Source: Candidatus Zixiibacteriota bacterium
GTDB lineage: Bacteria; Zixibacteria; MSB-5A5; RBG-16-43-9
Reading direction: 5' to 3'
Length of the DNA stretch: 55,793 nt
NCBI GenBank assembly: GCA_030692925.1
Contig: JAUYBY010000012.1
Location: 1 to 55,793 of the forward strand
Of this stretch, positions 8,891 to 16,717 are shown one piece after another. Numbering within the stretch: the stretch's first letter is position 1; each line of letters begins with the position of its first letter. The notes under the pieces were generated by a model. The model did not search any database and had not been told where the DNA came from. It worked only from the letters and a program-made list of their open reading frames with translations. A program made the position numbers and the translations under genes.

Positions 8891-8986
8891 GTAGGGACGG
8901 CGTTTCCCCACCCTGTAACTGTAGGGGCGGACCTGCAGTTCGACAAGCTCACTGCCCTGAGCAAAGTCGAAGGGCGTGTCCGCCCT
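8891..8986 (+). repeat. REP-like hairpins with a nested TTCGACAAGCTCA module
   Basis: GTAGGGGCGGACCTG (8921-8935) and its partner CCGCCC near 8980-8986 form a hairpin base. Its loop holds a TTCGACAAGCTCA...AAAGTCGAAG module (8939-8972) that recurs at 11566-11635, again inside a GTAG-footed hairpin. Confidence 0.75.
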
Positions 8987-9001
8987 CAATATTTTCGTAG
9001 C

Positions 9002-9026
9002 GCGACCCTTCAGGGTCGCTTTTTTT
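9002..9026 (+). terminator. Intrinsic terminator after the fab operon
   Basis: GCGACCC, loop TTCA, GGGTCGC, then seven T. It is preceded by GTAG (8997-9000), so the terminator looks built from a REP-type hairpin. It closes the operon ending at 8886. Confidence 0.8.
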
Positions 9027-9106
9027 GTAGCATTAGAAATCACTTCTTGATATGTAATGAAATGCAGGATCAAGATGCAGTTAGAATGGTACCCCTGCCT
9101 TGTAGT

Positions 9107-9559
9107 TCAAGTAGCACCTTTACTGAAGTATCCGACTAAAATAACTATAGATATAATGAAAATAGTGATAATGATGTGCAATATGATAGTGTCGTATCTT
9201 AATTGTCCTGAGACGCCGATGGCCAATAAGTAGAAAAAAGAGAGTAGAATGGCTAAAAGCGGCCTCTTTCCTTTTAAAAAGTACCATACAATATCCCATA
9301 GCGATCTTCCAACTGTCTCTTGTTCAGTCTCAGGAAACTCACCCTCAATCTCAGCCCCTGTTACTTTATCCGGAGAGGTTGGCCTGAGGAGAGTTGCAGA
9401 GGTATCTCGCTGTATTTCTTGTGTTTCTTCTTCTATTTCCTCTTCAGGTAGTTCAATCTGGGTTCTTGACACAGAACTCCAGGTAACATCCTTTGGATGA
9501 GAACCGAATCTCTTAGTTGGAGGAAAAGATATTTGAGACTTCTTTTTCTTTTTGGTCAT
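9107..9559 (-). CDS. Unrecognised two-helix membrane protein
   Basis: I do not recognise this 150-residue protein. Residues 1-85 are hydrophilic: a lysine-rich start (KKKKK) and a Glu-rich middle (EEEIEEETQE). Two hydrophobic segments follow, at about 99-117 (LLAILLSFFYLLAIGVSG) and 124-145 (IILHIIITIFIISIVILVGYF). This suggests a cytoplasmic acidic tail anchored by two membrane helices. It begins 3 bases after the stop of the upstream 231-residue gene on the same strand, so the two form an operon. No enzymatic motif is seen. Confidence 0.6.
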   Translation of the reverse strand: MTKKKKKSQISFPPTKRFGSHPKDVTWSSVSRTQIELPEEEIEEETQEIQRDTSATLLRPTSPDKVTGAEIEGEFPETEQETVGRSLWDIVWYFLKGKRPLLAILLSFFYLLAIGVSGQLRYDTIILHIIITIFIISIVILVGYFSKGAT

Positions 9560-9562
9560 TAT

Positions 9563-10258
9563 TTATTCTAATACAAGCTTGCTAAGGCTTTCCATCTTTT
9601 GCCACGACCTTTGAGAGAAGGTTTTTAGTATCAGAACAAGCTGTTCCACTTCAGGTTCACCAATATTTTCTTTGAAATAATCTATTTCGAAGAAAAGACC
9701 GACTTCAGGAACGGTCTCGATTATTGGGAAGAATCGCTTTATTTGTAGGGATGTCATTGGACCACTCATTGTGTTGAAGTATGCGTCACCATCCTTAAAG
9801 TTTAAAGGTACACCAATATCAATAAGCTCTCCGCCGAGCGCTCTCATAGTCTCGTCGGCTGGCTTAATAACCTTGGATTTATATTTCTCAAAGAGGGACT
9901 TAAAGTCTCCAGGATAAGGATTTAGAAAAGTAGACCTTACACCTAACCTCGTCACGGGCGTAGACTTAAACTCTTTAAGCTTAAAAATCGTTCGCAAAAA
10001 CTTGCTTGCTTGGTCCTCGAAATAATTTTTAGTGTCAGGTAGTGCTGATACAAAGCCACAGTTCTTAAAGCTTAAAAAAGCCTGATTCTTATTGTCATAT
10101 AAATCCATCCTGGTGATATCAATTCTCCAGTCTGGTAGATTCATCTCTGCAGATAGGTATTCCGTCCATTGTCCGGGAAAATCTAAGATTCTGGCATTAG
10201 GCTTAAATCTCATCTCAAAAATGTGATGTGATATGACCGCATTTTTTACACTTGTCAT
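9563..10258 (-). CDS. Unrecognised 231-residue protein, possibly TIGR04255-like
   Basis: The protein starts with a beta-strand-like segment (AVISHHIFEMRFKP) reminiscent of TIGR04255 proteins, which open with a similar 'hEhhhEhrF' strand and are scattered by horizontal transfer. The match is weak and I offer it only as a lead. No transmembrane segment or catalytic motif is visible. AGAGGAAT lies 6 bases before the ATG, supporting the start. It is the first gene of a two-gene minus-strand unit with the membrane protein 9107-9559, which suggests a joint function at the membrane. Base composition appears lower in GC than in the flanking fab genes, consistent with transfer. Confidence 0.6.
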   Translation of the reverse strand: MTSVKNAVISHHIFEMRFKPNARILDFPGQWTEYLSAEMNLPDWRIDITRMDLYDNKNQAFLSFKNCGFVSALPDTKNYFEDQASKFLRTIFKLKEFKSTPVTRLGVRSTFLNPYPGDFKSLFEKYKSKVIKPADETMRALGGELIDIGVPLNFKDGDAYFNTMSGPMTSLQIKRFFPIIETVPEVGLFFEIDYFKENIGEPEVEQLVLILKTFSQRSWQKMESLSKLVLE

Positions 10259-10661
10259 GTTATTCCTCTTTACTCAATTTGTTAAAGAAGATCATCGACT
10301 ATATTTTTATAGCCTTATAGGGCAGTTCATCAATCTACTCTGCTATATGAGTCCCAGAAAATCAGTATTCTGGTAGCTTTGTCTCTATAATAATCCAGCT
10401 TTGACCCGTAGTCAAGGACTATTGTCAAAATCGAAATTTTTTACTATTCTTCTGTTATTTGTTCTCCTTAGCTTGGACAATTTTAAACAGACGCGGTCAG
10501 ATGGAAGTATTCGACTGAAGTCAAAACCCTCTCCTTAGGTCTCATAATATATTAACCAGCCTTTGGAGGGATGCACCTTAATTTTTTTAAATTAAATATT
10601 TGACTTGGGCTTTATAAAATTTATATTAAGTCTAAAGATATCTTTGCTTTGTTTGGATTTT
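10259..10661. other. Gene-free gap upstream of tRNA-Arg
   Basis: This is an AT-rich region between the divergent minus-strand pair and the tRNA gene. No coding frame, clear hairpin or copy of the repeat families is recognised. It should hold the promoter for the minus-strand pair and carries the tRNA promoter at 10600-10627. Confidence 0.6.
10600..10627 (+). promoter_or_regulatory. Promoter for tRNA-Arg
   Basis: TTGACT (10600-10605), a 16-base spacer and TATATT (10622-10627), about 35 bases before the mature tRNA 5' end. Confidence 0.6.
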
Positions 10662-10735
10662 GCGCCCATAGCTCAAATGGATAGAGCGCCTGACTACGGA
10701 TCAGACGGTTGGGGGTTCGACTCCCTCTGGGCGCA
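10662..10735 (+). tRNA. tRNA-Arg (anticodon ACG)
   Basis: A complete cloverleaf is readable. The acceptor stem is GCGCCCA/TGGGCGC and the D stem GCTC/GAGC. The anticodon loop CTACGGA gives anticodon ACG (the A34 is expected to become inosine for CGU/CGC/CGA). The T arm is GGGGG-TTCGACT-CCCTC and the discriminator is A. The top anticodon stem pair is a C-A mismatch. CCA is not encoded (AGAAA follows), so it must be added after transcription. Confidence 0.96.
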
Positions 10736-10779
10736 AGAAAGACAGTGATTAGTGACTGGTGATTAGCTTAGGAGGAAAA

Positions 10780-11100
10780 ATGATTATAAAGAAGATTGAA
10801 ATTCTTGTTTTACTGGGCTGCATTGCCCTTTTCCTTACTGTTTGTCAAAACCCTTTCTCCTCAGGTGGAAATGGTGGTTTTAAAGTCATTACCGGCACAG
10901 TACAAAGAGGGGTGGAATGGGAATGCTGGGTTTTAATATCGACCTCCGGAAAATCTTATGAGCTTTACGGTGAAAGGTCTTCAGAAATTAAGAAGGAAGG
11001 TATTAAGGTAAAGGTCATGGGGAAAATATTGACAAATACAGTTAGTTTTTGTATGCAAGGCACTCCTTTAGAGGTCATCAGTTATCAAAAGCTGGATTGA
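10780..11100 (+). CDS. Small lipoprotein, unrecognised
   Basis: A 106-residue secreted lipoprotein. Basic MIIKKIE is followed by a hydrophobic segment and the lipobox LTVC (cysteine about residue 22). The mature part is a small beta-rich domain with GTVQRGVEWECWVL and a SGKSYELYG segment, resembling the OB-like small domains found in other short lipoproteins of unknown function. The ATG at 10780 is preferred over the in-frame GTG at 10759 because GGAGG (10771-10775) sits 4 bases upstream of it. Two further cysteines (in ECW and FCM) could pair. It precedes a cupredoxin lipoprotein, which suggests a shared periplasmic role, perhaps in metal handling; that is inference. Confidence 0.72.
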   Translation: MIIKKIEILVLLGCIALFLTVCQNPFSSGGNGGFKVITGTVQRGVEWECWVLISTSGKSYELYGERSSEIKKEGIKVKVMGKILTNTVSFCMQGTPLEVISYQKLD

Positions 11101-11167
11101 GCAAATGGGGACTGAGTCTGAGGAGTGTAGTTTTTTAATATTTGGAAGACAGTTGTTTTACATTATA

Positions 11168-11521
11168 ATGAGAAATTACTCTTTATTGATTTTTTGGGCG
11201 ATTGCCCTGACTTTTTTGGTGGCAATGGCTAACTGCACTAAGCCGATCCCGATATACGAAGTGCCGCCTCCGATTCCAAGAACTGTAAATATATATGACG
11301 ATTTTTTTGATCCTCCTACCTTTACAGTTAGAGCAGGCACGAGAATAACCTTTACAAACCTTGGATACCACAATCATTCAGCCACCAGCGACCAGGGAGT
11401 TTTCGATTCCGGAACCTTAGCTCCAGGACAAAGCTTTTCTTTTACCTTTCAGGATAAAGGGGAATTTAGTTTCCACTGCAAGTTCCATCCAGAAATGCAT
11501 GCGAAAATAATAGTTCAGTGA
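11168..11521 (+). CDS. Cupredoxin-domain lipoprotein
   Basis: A 117-residue blue-copper type protein. The ATG at 11168 is chosen over 11105 because it gives a proper lipoprotein signal (MRNYSLLIFW..., lipobox-like AMANC). The mature domain shows the plastocyanin/azurin-like fold signals: FDPPTFTVRAGTRITFTNLG, the first copper ligand His in YHNHSAT, and the C-terminal ligand loop FHCKFHPEMH with Cys, His and Met. All four type 1 copper ligands are therefore present. It likely carries electrons or copper in the periplasm. It follows another small lipoprotein by about 70 bases. No oxidase or reductase partner is encoded next to it. Confidence 0.82.
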   Translation: MRNYSLLIFWAIALTFLVAMANCTKPIPIYEVPPPIPRTVNIYDDFFDPPTFTVRAGTRITFTNLGYHNHSATSDQGVFDSGTLAPGQSFSFTFQDKGEFSFHCKFHPEMHAKIIVQ

Positions 11522-11542
11522 AATTGTCCACCCAGTTTGGTG

Positions 11543-11650
11543 CGTAGGGACGACCCGGCAGTTCGACGGTTCGACAAGCTCACCGTGCTGAGAGTAGCCG
11601 AAGCACAAGCTCACTGCTCTGAGCAAAGCCGAAGAGCGGGTCGCCCCTAC
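11543..11650 (+). repeat. GTAG-footed hairpin with nested TTCGACAAGCTCA modules
   Basis: GTAGGGACGACCC (11543-11555) pairs with GGGTCGCCCCTAC (11638-11650). The 80-base loop carries two diverged TTCGACAAGCTCAC...GCCGAAG modules (about 11566-11602 and 11605-11635), the module also nested at 8939-8972. Confidence 0.8.
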
Positions 11651-11766
11651 ATTCCTATAAAATAATCGTATACTTTTAGATTTGAGTCATGAAGGGAGTC
11701 GATTGCTCTGTCATTCCTGCGGAAACTCCTCGCCATGACTGAAAAGATAAATTCCTTGTACCAAAT

Positions 11767-12570
11767 ATGAGCCAAAAACTTAAGAAAGTAATCTCTGCCA
11801 GCCGGAGGGTCGATCTTCTAACTTTCTATCCGGATTATCTGATGAAAAGACTGGAGGAGATCGGGAAAGAAAACATCCATACCCTAGTTATCTGGACTAA
11901 AAACCCTCAGAATATTTTGGAGAATAAAAATCTGAGGAAATATCTTGTGACCCTCGATCAGACTTATCTTTTATTGACTGTAACCGGCTTAGGCGGAACT
12001 CCTCTGGAGCCTGAAGCACCAGAACCAGACAGGGTGCTAAAAGCACTGCCTGATTTAATAGAGTTTCTTGGCTCGTCTTTGAGAATTGCCATAAGATACG
12101 ATCCACTGATAGATGTAGCTTACAATAAAAATGTTCATCTTTCCAATATTGACTCAAATCTTTTTCAAGAAATTTTGAGCTCAGTTCATTCCTCAGGTAT
12201 AAAAAGGGTGATCACCTCTTATGTCACCCTTTATCCAAAGGTAAAAAAACGCCTGGATAAGTACGGCTTCCAGTTAGTGGATCATCCTCAGAGTGAAATC
12301 AAGGATTTCATCCTGAAGAAAATGATCCCACCAGCTGAAAAGCTGGGCATGGAACTTTCCACCTGTGCTCTGCCGGAAATCACTAAAAAAGGGTGCATAG
12401 ACGGTAATTTCTTTACTGAGCTTCATCCTCGAAAAGAACCCTGTTCCACAGTTAAAGACAAAACCCAGAGGGAAAGTTGTCATTGCACAAAATCCGTAGA
12501 TATTGGTATCTGGTTTCCCTGCTACCATAATTGTTTTTATTGCTATGGTAACCCTACTTTTCAAAGTTGA
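11767..12570 (+). CDS. DUF1848 family protein
   Basis: The 267-residue protein opens with VISASRRVDLLTFYPDYL, the family hallmark (S-x-SRR-x-D), and ends with cysteine motifs CHC (about 239-241) and CYHNCFYCYGN. This matches DUF1848, whose conserved C-terminal cysteines resemble an iron-sulfur site and have led others to compare the fold with radical SAM enzymes. No function is established. VIWTKNPQNI and IRYDPLID are further family-like segments. Gaps on both sides hold only repeats, so it appears monocistronic. Confidence 0.85.
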   Translation: MSQKLKKVISASRRVDLLTFYPDYLMKRLEEIGKENIHTLVIWTKNPQNILENKNLRKYLVTLDQTYLLLTVTGLGGTPLEPEAPEPDRVLKALPDLIEFLGSSLRIAIRYDPLIDVAYNKNVHLSNIDSNLFQEILSSVHSSGIKRVITSYVTLYPKVKKRLDKYGFQLVDHPQSEIKDFILKKMIPPAEKLGMELSTCALPEITKKGCIDGNFFTELHPRKEPCSTVKDKTQRESCHCTKSVDIGIWFPCYHNCFYCYGNPTFQS

Positions 12571-12626
12571 GATTCAGAGAAAAAAGATTCCTAAAACTGT
12601 TTTTGTAATTTCCTGTTAGTCCTCTG

Positions 12627-12704
12627 ACCAACGGTCATCTCCTCTGTTGGTGAGGACACCAATAGAGAGCATTTGCCTGCTGGTGGTTGGTCTCCTGACC
12701 AACC
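12627..12704 (+). repeat. GTTGGTC-family hairpins
   Basis: Imperfect CTGTTGGTGAGGACACCAATAG (12653-12674) and a near-perfect GGTTGGTCTCCTGACCAACC (12685-12704). They are in reverse order and orientation compared with 3263-3328. Confidence 0.75.
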
Positions 12705-12819
12705 ACAAATTCTTTTTACTGCTAAAGATAATCCTTTTAAAGTCGATAATAAAATAGAAGATTTTTCTTGTATTATTAAGGATAGTCCCCAAAGCAAAAG
12801 TTTTTTAAAGAGGTGAGCT

Positions 12820-14760
12820 GTGAGCCAAGAAGAGAATAATTCTTTGGAGATTAGGGACAACTCCGAACTGGCTTCCTCGGGAGATGAGGAGACCAAAGTT
12901 GCCATCAAGGAAGAAATAGAAGAAACTCCTGCACCCCCTCAGGCTGCATCTGAACCTGCATCTACCGGAGAAGAGAAGGTAGAGGATAAAACCGACAAGG
13001 TAAAAATCTCAGACATTGAGATACAATCGCCAATTGATGCGATGATCGAAAAGACCCATCTGGATTCTCCTGGTCCTGAAAACATTACAGTCCAAAAGGT
13101 GACGGAGAAAAAACCTAAAAGAACCAGGGATTCCAGGAAAAGAGCAAAGACTGAATCTGCATCCGCAGGATCAGATTCTGAAACCACTTCAAACGAAAAA
13201 AAGGACCTGACTCCTGAAACCGGATACAGAATCTCAACAGAAACAGACAAGCCTGAAGATGAACCGACCAGGCCGGATACCCTGTCCAGGATTAGACCCT
13301 TGGAGGAGCAGAAGGTCTTAAACAAAGGGGTGGCTCATTTTAAGGATAACGTCATAAAGATCGCCGGTGGATTCAGGCTGCATGCCGGGGATGAGATGAA
13401 AATCGGAGACCGGGAGTTCGAGCTAAAGCATCTCGAACCCAGCAAAAAACCATTATACTGGGGTATTCTGGCTTTGGGGATAATTGTATTATTCTTCATT
13501 TTCCTGTCCAGCTTTACCGGACCCAAGGATTCTGGCAAAATGGTAGGAGTGATAGTGGAAAAAGGGACAGGCGTATTTCTCCCGAATGCCCTGATAGAGC
13601 TTAAAGAATTAGGCAAGAAGGTTCAGTCCAATGACCTGGGATTTTTCATAATTGACCTTTTGCCAGCAGGCACTTACCAGATGCAGGCACAACTCAAAGG
13701 TTATACTCCGGTGAGCGAGAATGCGGTGATAGTCAGAAAACAGATCACCACTACAGTAGTGGAGCTTTCACCTCAAACCGCCTTATCTTCTCCAGCCAAG
13801 CCTGAGCCTGAAAGATCCGAACCCAGGACCAAGCCGGTTGCTACGAGCCAGCCCAGATCTACACTCGGATCAGTTAAGATAGAAACCAACGTACCGGGTG
13901 TGATTGTTTATTTAGATGGCAGATATTTAGGTGTAGGGAATAATTTGTATGCAGATATCGCACCCGGCACCCATTCTATCAGGTTATCTAAAGACAGTTA
14001 TCAGGATTGGACCGGTAACGTGGCAGTCAGTGAAAGGTCAACTTCCAGAATTAAGGTAAATCTCAATTCCATAGAGGGCACATCCGGTTCTTCAAGTTCC
14101 AGCCGGGGTCAGGCAGATTTCATAAGTTCAGCTCAGAAAGAATATGACATTGGCAACTATGCTGGAGCAGTGGAGAACTACACCAAGGGACTGCTCTTAG
14201 ATTCGGGTAACCCTGAAGCCTACTTAGGCCGGGGAAGCTCTTATGCGAAGATCGGCGAAAAAAGTAAAGCTATAGCAGATCTCTCCCAGGGAGCCAAGCT
14301 TTTTGAAGATAAGGGAAACTATAATAAAGCGGTTCTCTGTTACTCCCAGATCCTAAATCTTACCCCGGAGGACCAGAATTATCTTTACTCCCGCGGTCAA
14401 GACTATGTCCATACAGGAGACTATGATAAAGCGATCACTGACCTGAAGAAAGTTACTGAGCAGAATCCTAAGTTTCTCAACGGGTTTACGGAGCTGGGAA
14501 ATGCCCAGTATGGAGCCAAAGATTATAAAGGCGCAGCAGAAAGTTATACCAAGGCAAGGAAGCTCAGCCCTAATTCCAGGCAGATTTATGTGAAATTAGC
14601 TCTGGTTTACACTGCTCTGCAGAATAAGTCCGAAGCTAAGAAGAATTATGAAAAATTTAAAGAGCTTACCACCCTGGCAGACCGGGAGACGATGAAAGAT
14701 GACCCGGAGTGGATTAAGGTTTTGAAATTCTTGGGCGAGAGCACAGAAAAAGAATTTTAG
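12820..14760 (+). CDS. Membrane-anchored PEGA and TPR repeat protein
   Basis: A 646-residue protein with a GTG start (AGAGGTGAG just upstream). Domain order: an acidic, Glu/Pro/Lys-rich cytoplasmic region (1-165), one membrane helix at about 210-230 (YWGILALGIIVLFFIFLSSF), and a carboxypeptidase-regulatory-like beta domain (about 240-305, VGVIVEKGTGVFLPNALIEL). A Pro-rich linker follows, then a PEGA domain (about 348-415, ending PGTHSIRLSKDSY), a Ser-rich linker and five to six TPR units (about 435-625). It lacks a signal peptide, so the type II-like topology puts PEGA and TPRs outside the cytoplasm. PEGA domains occur in envelope proteins and in proteins linked to kinases, so a scaffold role is plausible. 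The gene has its own terminator and no co-transcribed neighbours. Confidence 0.8.
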   Translation: MSQEENNSLEIRDNSELASSGDEETKVAIKEEIEETPAPPQAASEPASTGEEKVEDKTDKVKISDIEIQSPIDAMIEKTHLDSPGPENITVQKVTEKKPKRTRDSRKRAKTESASAGSDSETTSNEKKDLTPETGYRISTETDKPEDEPTRPDTLSRIRPLEEQKVLNKGVAHFKDNVIKIAGGFRLHAGDEMKIGDREFELKHLEPSKKPLYWGILALGIIVLFFIFLSSFTGPKDSGKMVGVIVEKGTGVFLPNALIELKELGKKVQSNDLGFFIIDLLPAGTYQMQAQLKGYTPVSENAVIVRKQITTTVVELSPQTALSSPAKPEPERSEPRTKPVATSQPRSTLGSVKIETNVPGVIVYLDGRYLGVGNNLYADIAPGTHSIRLSKDSYQDWTGNVAVSERSTSRIKVNLNSIEGTSGSSSSSRGQADFISSAQKEYDIGNYAGAVENYTKGLLLDSGNPEAYLGRGSSYAKIGEKSKAIADLSQGAKLFEDKGNYNKAVLCYSQILNLTPEDQNYLYSRGQDYVHTGDYDKAITDLKKVTEQNPKFLNGFTELGNAQYGAKDYKGAAESYTKARKLSPNSRQIYVKLALVYTALQNKSEAKKNYEKFKELTTLADRETMKDDPEWIKVLKFLGESTEKEF

Positions 14761-14785
14761 AAAGTCAAATAGGTAAATAAAAAGA

Positions 14786-14817
14786 CCCTCGTCCTACGGA
14801 CGGGGGTTTTTTGTTTT
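14786..14817 (+). terminator. Intrinsic terminator after the PEGA/TPR gene
   Basis: Nine-pair stem CCCTCGTCC/GGACGGGGG with loop TAC and a T-rich run. Confidence 0.85.
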
Positions 14818-14871
14818 GCTTTTTTGTAGTCGTTAGAGCTTTTGCGACGCCTACGGCGGGCTTTGCCCCCG

Positions 14872-14942
14872 TAGGGCGGAAACCTTCAGGTTTCCATCTT
14901 TTTTGAATAGAGAAAAGATGGAAGGCTGAAGCCTTCCTCTAC
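14872..14942. repeat. Pair of inverted GTAG-footed hairpins
   Basis: The first is GTAGGGCGGAAACC-TTC-AGGTTTCC (about 14871-14895) on the plus strand. The second, GGAAGGCT-GA-AGCCTTCC followed by TCTAC (14920-14942), has its GTAG foot on the minus strand. The head-to-head arrangement is BIME-like. Confidence 0.75.
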
Positions 14943-14982
14943 CTACTTTTTCCCCTGAACTGTCGAATACAAGAGCCTAAGA

Positions 14983-15930
14983 CTACTTTGGTTTTCTTCC
15001 TTTGATTACATAAAAGAAACTTGGTCCACAAGCAATATATTTGCCTTCCTCAATTTGTTGTTGAAGAATGGGTTTGAGCCTCTCAGATATCTCTCTAAAA
15101 CTTTCATATTCATCCGGGTTACCACCTCCTGCGAGGAACTCTTCCTTTGTCCTTTCTATCCAGAATTCGTGCTCATCTAACTGAGTTTTCTTAACCATTT
15201 TTAAAAGGTGCTGTTGTCTGGGATCTTCGTAGGGCGGAATCAGAAAATGAACTATGTCGTTCATCCTGACGTCAATCCCGGTAAGTCCCAGCTTTTTCAT
15301 CATTGTAGGAACCTTAGAGCCGATGCTATTGTCACCTCGGCCCAGCTTAATGTGGCCCTTGTGGCAAATCAAATGGACTTTCTTAATTAATAGTTCTTCC
15401 TCGATATCAAGTTCCGGCATAGACCAATAGGGTTTTATCAGCATTACAGACAGGTTATCCGGTTCGTTGCACATGATCAGTCCTCCGGGTTTAGCTACCC
15501 GTATCATTTCTGACAGAGCAAGTTCAGGTTTTTCCAGGTGCATCAGAAGAGTCTGGCACATAACCCAGTCCGCGAAGTTATCTGAAAACGGTAACTTATA
15601 GGCATCGCCTACCATGAATTTTGCCTCCCCACCGGTTGCCCATTCCCTTGACGCTTCTGCTGCTTCCCGGACTAATTCCTCAGAGACATCTACACCTAAA
15701 TAATGTCCGCCCTTACCGAAATAGGGCCAGTAGGTGTAACCTAAATTACCCAGACCACAACCAACATCCACTGCAGTCATACCAGGTTTCAGTTCCAGCC
15801 AGACAGCTAACTTATCAATCGTATCCTTATGCCACATAAACTTGCGCTGTTCTATGAGCATCTCCTTCCAGCGTCCTTCGGACCAGTCGACATTCTTCTT
15901 ATTTTCACTCATAAGGTTATTTTTGCTCAT
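14983..15930 (-). CDS. SAM-dependent class I methyltransferase
   Basis: A 315-residue methyltransferase of the UbiE/Methyltransf_11 type. Motif I is VDVGCGLGNLG, with an acidic residue after strand 2 (LGVDVSEEL), and motif II/III segments are VMCQTLLMHLEKPELALSEM and VAKPGGLIMCNEP. The open frame extends to 16038, but its first 36 codons run through a palindromic repeat. The start at 15930 is preferred: AGGAG lies about 9 bases upstream, supplied by the GTTGGTC-family palindrome. A C-terminal domain of roughly 100 residues is unassigned, and so is the substrate. It lies downstream of the ChrB-domain gene on the same strand. Confidence 0.85.
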   Translation of the reverse strand: MSKNNLMSENKKNVDWSEGRWKEMLIEQRKFMWHKDTIDKLAVWLELKPGMTAVDVGCGLGNLGYTYWPYFGKGGHYLGVDVSEELVREAAEASREWATGGEAKFMVGDAYKLPFSDNFADWVMCQTLLMHLEKPELALSEMIRVAKPGGLIMCNEPDNLSVMLIKPYWSMPELDIEEELLIKKVHLICHKGHIKLGRGDNSIGSKVPTMMKKLGLTGIDVRMNDIVHFLIPPYEDPRQQHLLKMVKKTQLDEHEFWIERTKEEFLAGGGNPDEYESFREISERLKPILQQQIEEGKYIACGPSFFYVIKGRKPK

Positions 15931-15932
15931 CG

Positions 15933-15998
15933 GTGGTCTCCTGACCAACAAGGCTCCGTTGACTTGCTCACCCTCAAGCTCGTTTGAGGGTGCCACCC
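15933..15998. repeat. GTTGGTC and CACCCTCAA hairpins in the methyltransferase 5' region
   Basis: GGTCTCCTGACC core (about 15936-15947), whose complement carries the AGGAG used by the methyltransferase, followed by TCACCCTCAAGCTCGTTTGA...TGCCACCC (15968-15998). The latter is an inverted relative of the hairpin at 18208-18246 and 24678-24716. Confidence 0.8.
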
Positions 15999-16004
15999 AA
16001 TCAT

Positions 16005-16448
16005 TTATTTCTGTGTTTCCATCACCAGTTGTTTGCAATAAGCATAAAGAGCATCGTAGACGATAAACTCTTTAGCCAAAATCTCGAGGTCGTCTTTCAG
16101 ACCCAGAAGTCCAAAACCCTCTGCAATGGCTCTGAACCCAGCAGCTTCTGGCTGGAGATGAAGGTCTTTGGAGATGTCTGCGCTGTGTACTATTTTAGCC
16201 AAGAGGTTTATAGCCGGGTTGTCGATTTTGTATTTTTCCACGATTGCTTCAAAACTGCATCTGCCCTCATGATGACCTAATTCTACTCCTGGAGCGTCAA
16301 ATGGTATGGCTTTTTCACGTTCGGCTATCTCCATAACTTTATCTGCCGGGACAAAGATAAACTCTGCCTGCGGGTCGATGAATTTCTTTATCAGCCAGGG
16401 GCAAGCCACCCTATCGACCTTCACTTTTTCGCGGGTAATCCATTTCAT
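16005..16448 (-). CDS. ChrB C-terminal-domain protein (chromate resistance family)
   Basis: A 147-residue protein starting MKWITREKVKVDRVACPWLIKKFID, the hallmark of the ChrB C-terminal domain. Known ChrB proteins pair this domain with an N-terminal regulatory part; here only the C-terminal domain is present. The ATG at 16448 is chosen (GGAGATG upstream, 8-base spacing) instead of 16496, which would add 16 non-family residues. HHEGRCSFEAI and IVHSADI contain conserved histidines and acids that could bind metal. No chrA transporter is in view, so chromate resistance cannot be claimed. Stand-alone forms are common and of unknown role. Confidence 0.82.
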   Translation of the reverse strand: MKWITREKVKVDRVACPWLIKKFIDPQAEFIFVPADKVMEIAEREKAIPFDAPGVELGHHEGRCSFEAIVEKYKIDNPAINLLAKIVHSADISKDLHLQPEAAGFRAIAEGFGLLGLKDDLEILAKEFIVYDALYAYCKQLVMETQK

Positions 16449-16490
16449 TTTTACATCTCCAAGATTAGACGCGCTGAACTGCGCATCTTT

Positions 16491-16588
16491 TGTCATTCTG
16501 AGGGAGTTCCCTACGGGGACGACCGAAGAATCTCTCGAATCTGATTAGAGTAGATTCTTACCCCTCCGGAGGCAGGGTCAGAATGACA
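16491..16588. repeat. GTCATTCTGAG element, copy 2
   Basis: TGTCATTCTGAG...TCAGAATGACA termini, with inner hairpin arms GAAGAATC and GATTCTTA. It lies immediately upstream of the ChrB-domain gene. Confidence 0.85.
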
Positions 16589-16625
16589 ATTGTCTTTCTT
16601 TTTGATTTTCCTTTATCTTTTTTTC

Positions 16626-16660
16626 CTTGAACTTTTGAACCATTAAACCCTTGAACCTTG
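16626..16660. repeat. TTGAAC-type degenerate tandem words
   Basis: CTTGAACTTTTGAACCATTA then AACCCTTGAACCTTG: repeated TTGAAC/TTGAGC words also seen at 23671-23702 and 55578-55612. Confidence 0.55.
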
Positions 16661-16717
16661 TTTTATTTGCCATGAGGTCTGACGCTACAGATTCATAACG
16701 CAGATCGACAATCTTTA

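Noticed and set aside
11105..11167. Longer start for the cupredoxin lipoprotein
   Set aside because: The extra 21 residues would bury the lipoprotein signal sequence, and there is no ribosome binding site at 11105.
15931..16038. 36-codon N-terminal extension of the methyltransferase
   Set aside because: It is read from CACCCTCAA and GTTGGTC palindromes and overlaps the ChrB-domain gene; the start at 15930 has a good Shine-Dalgarno.
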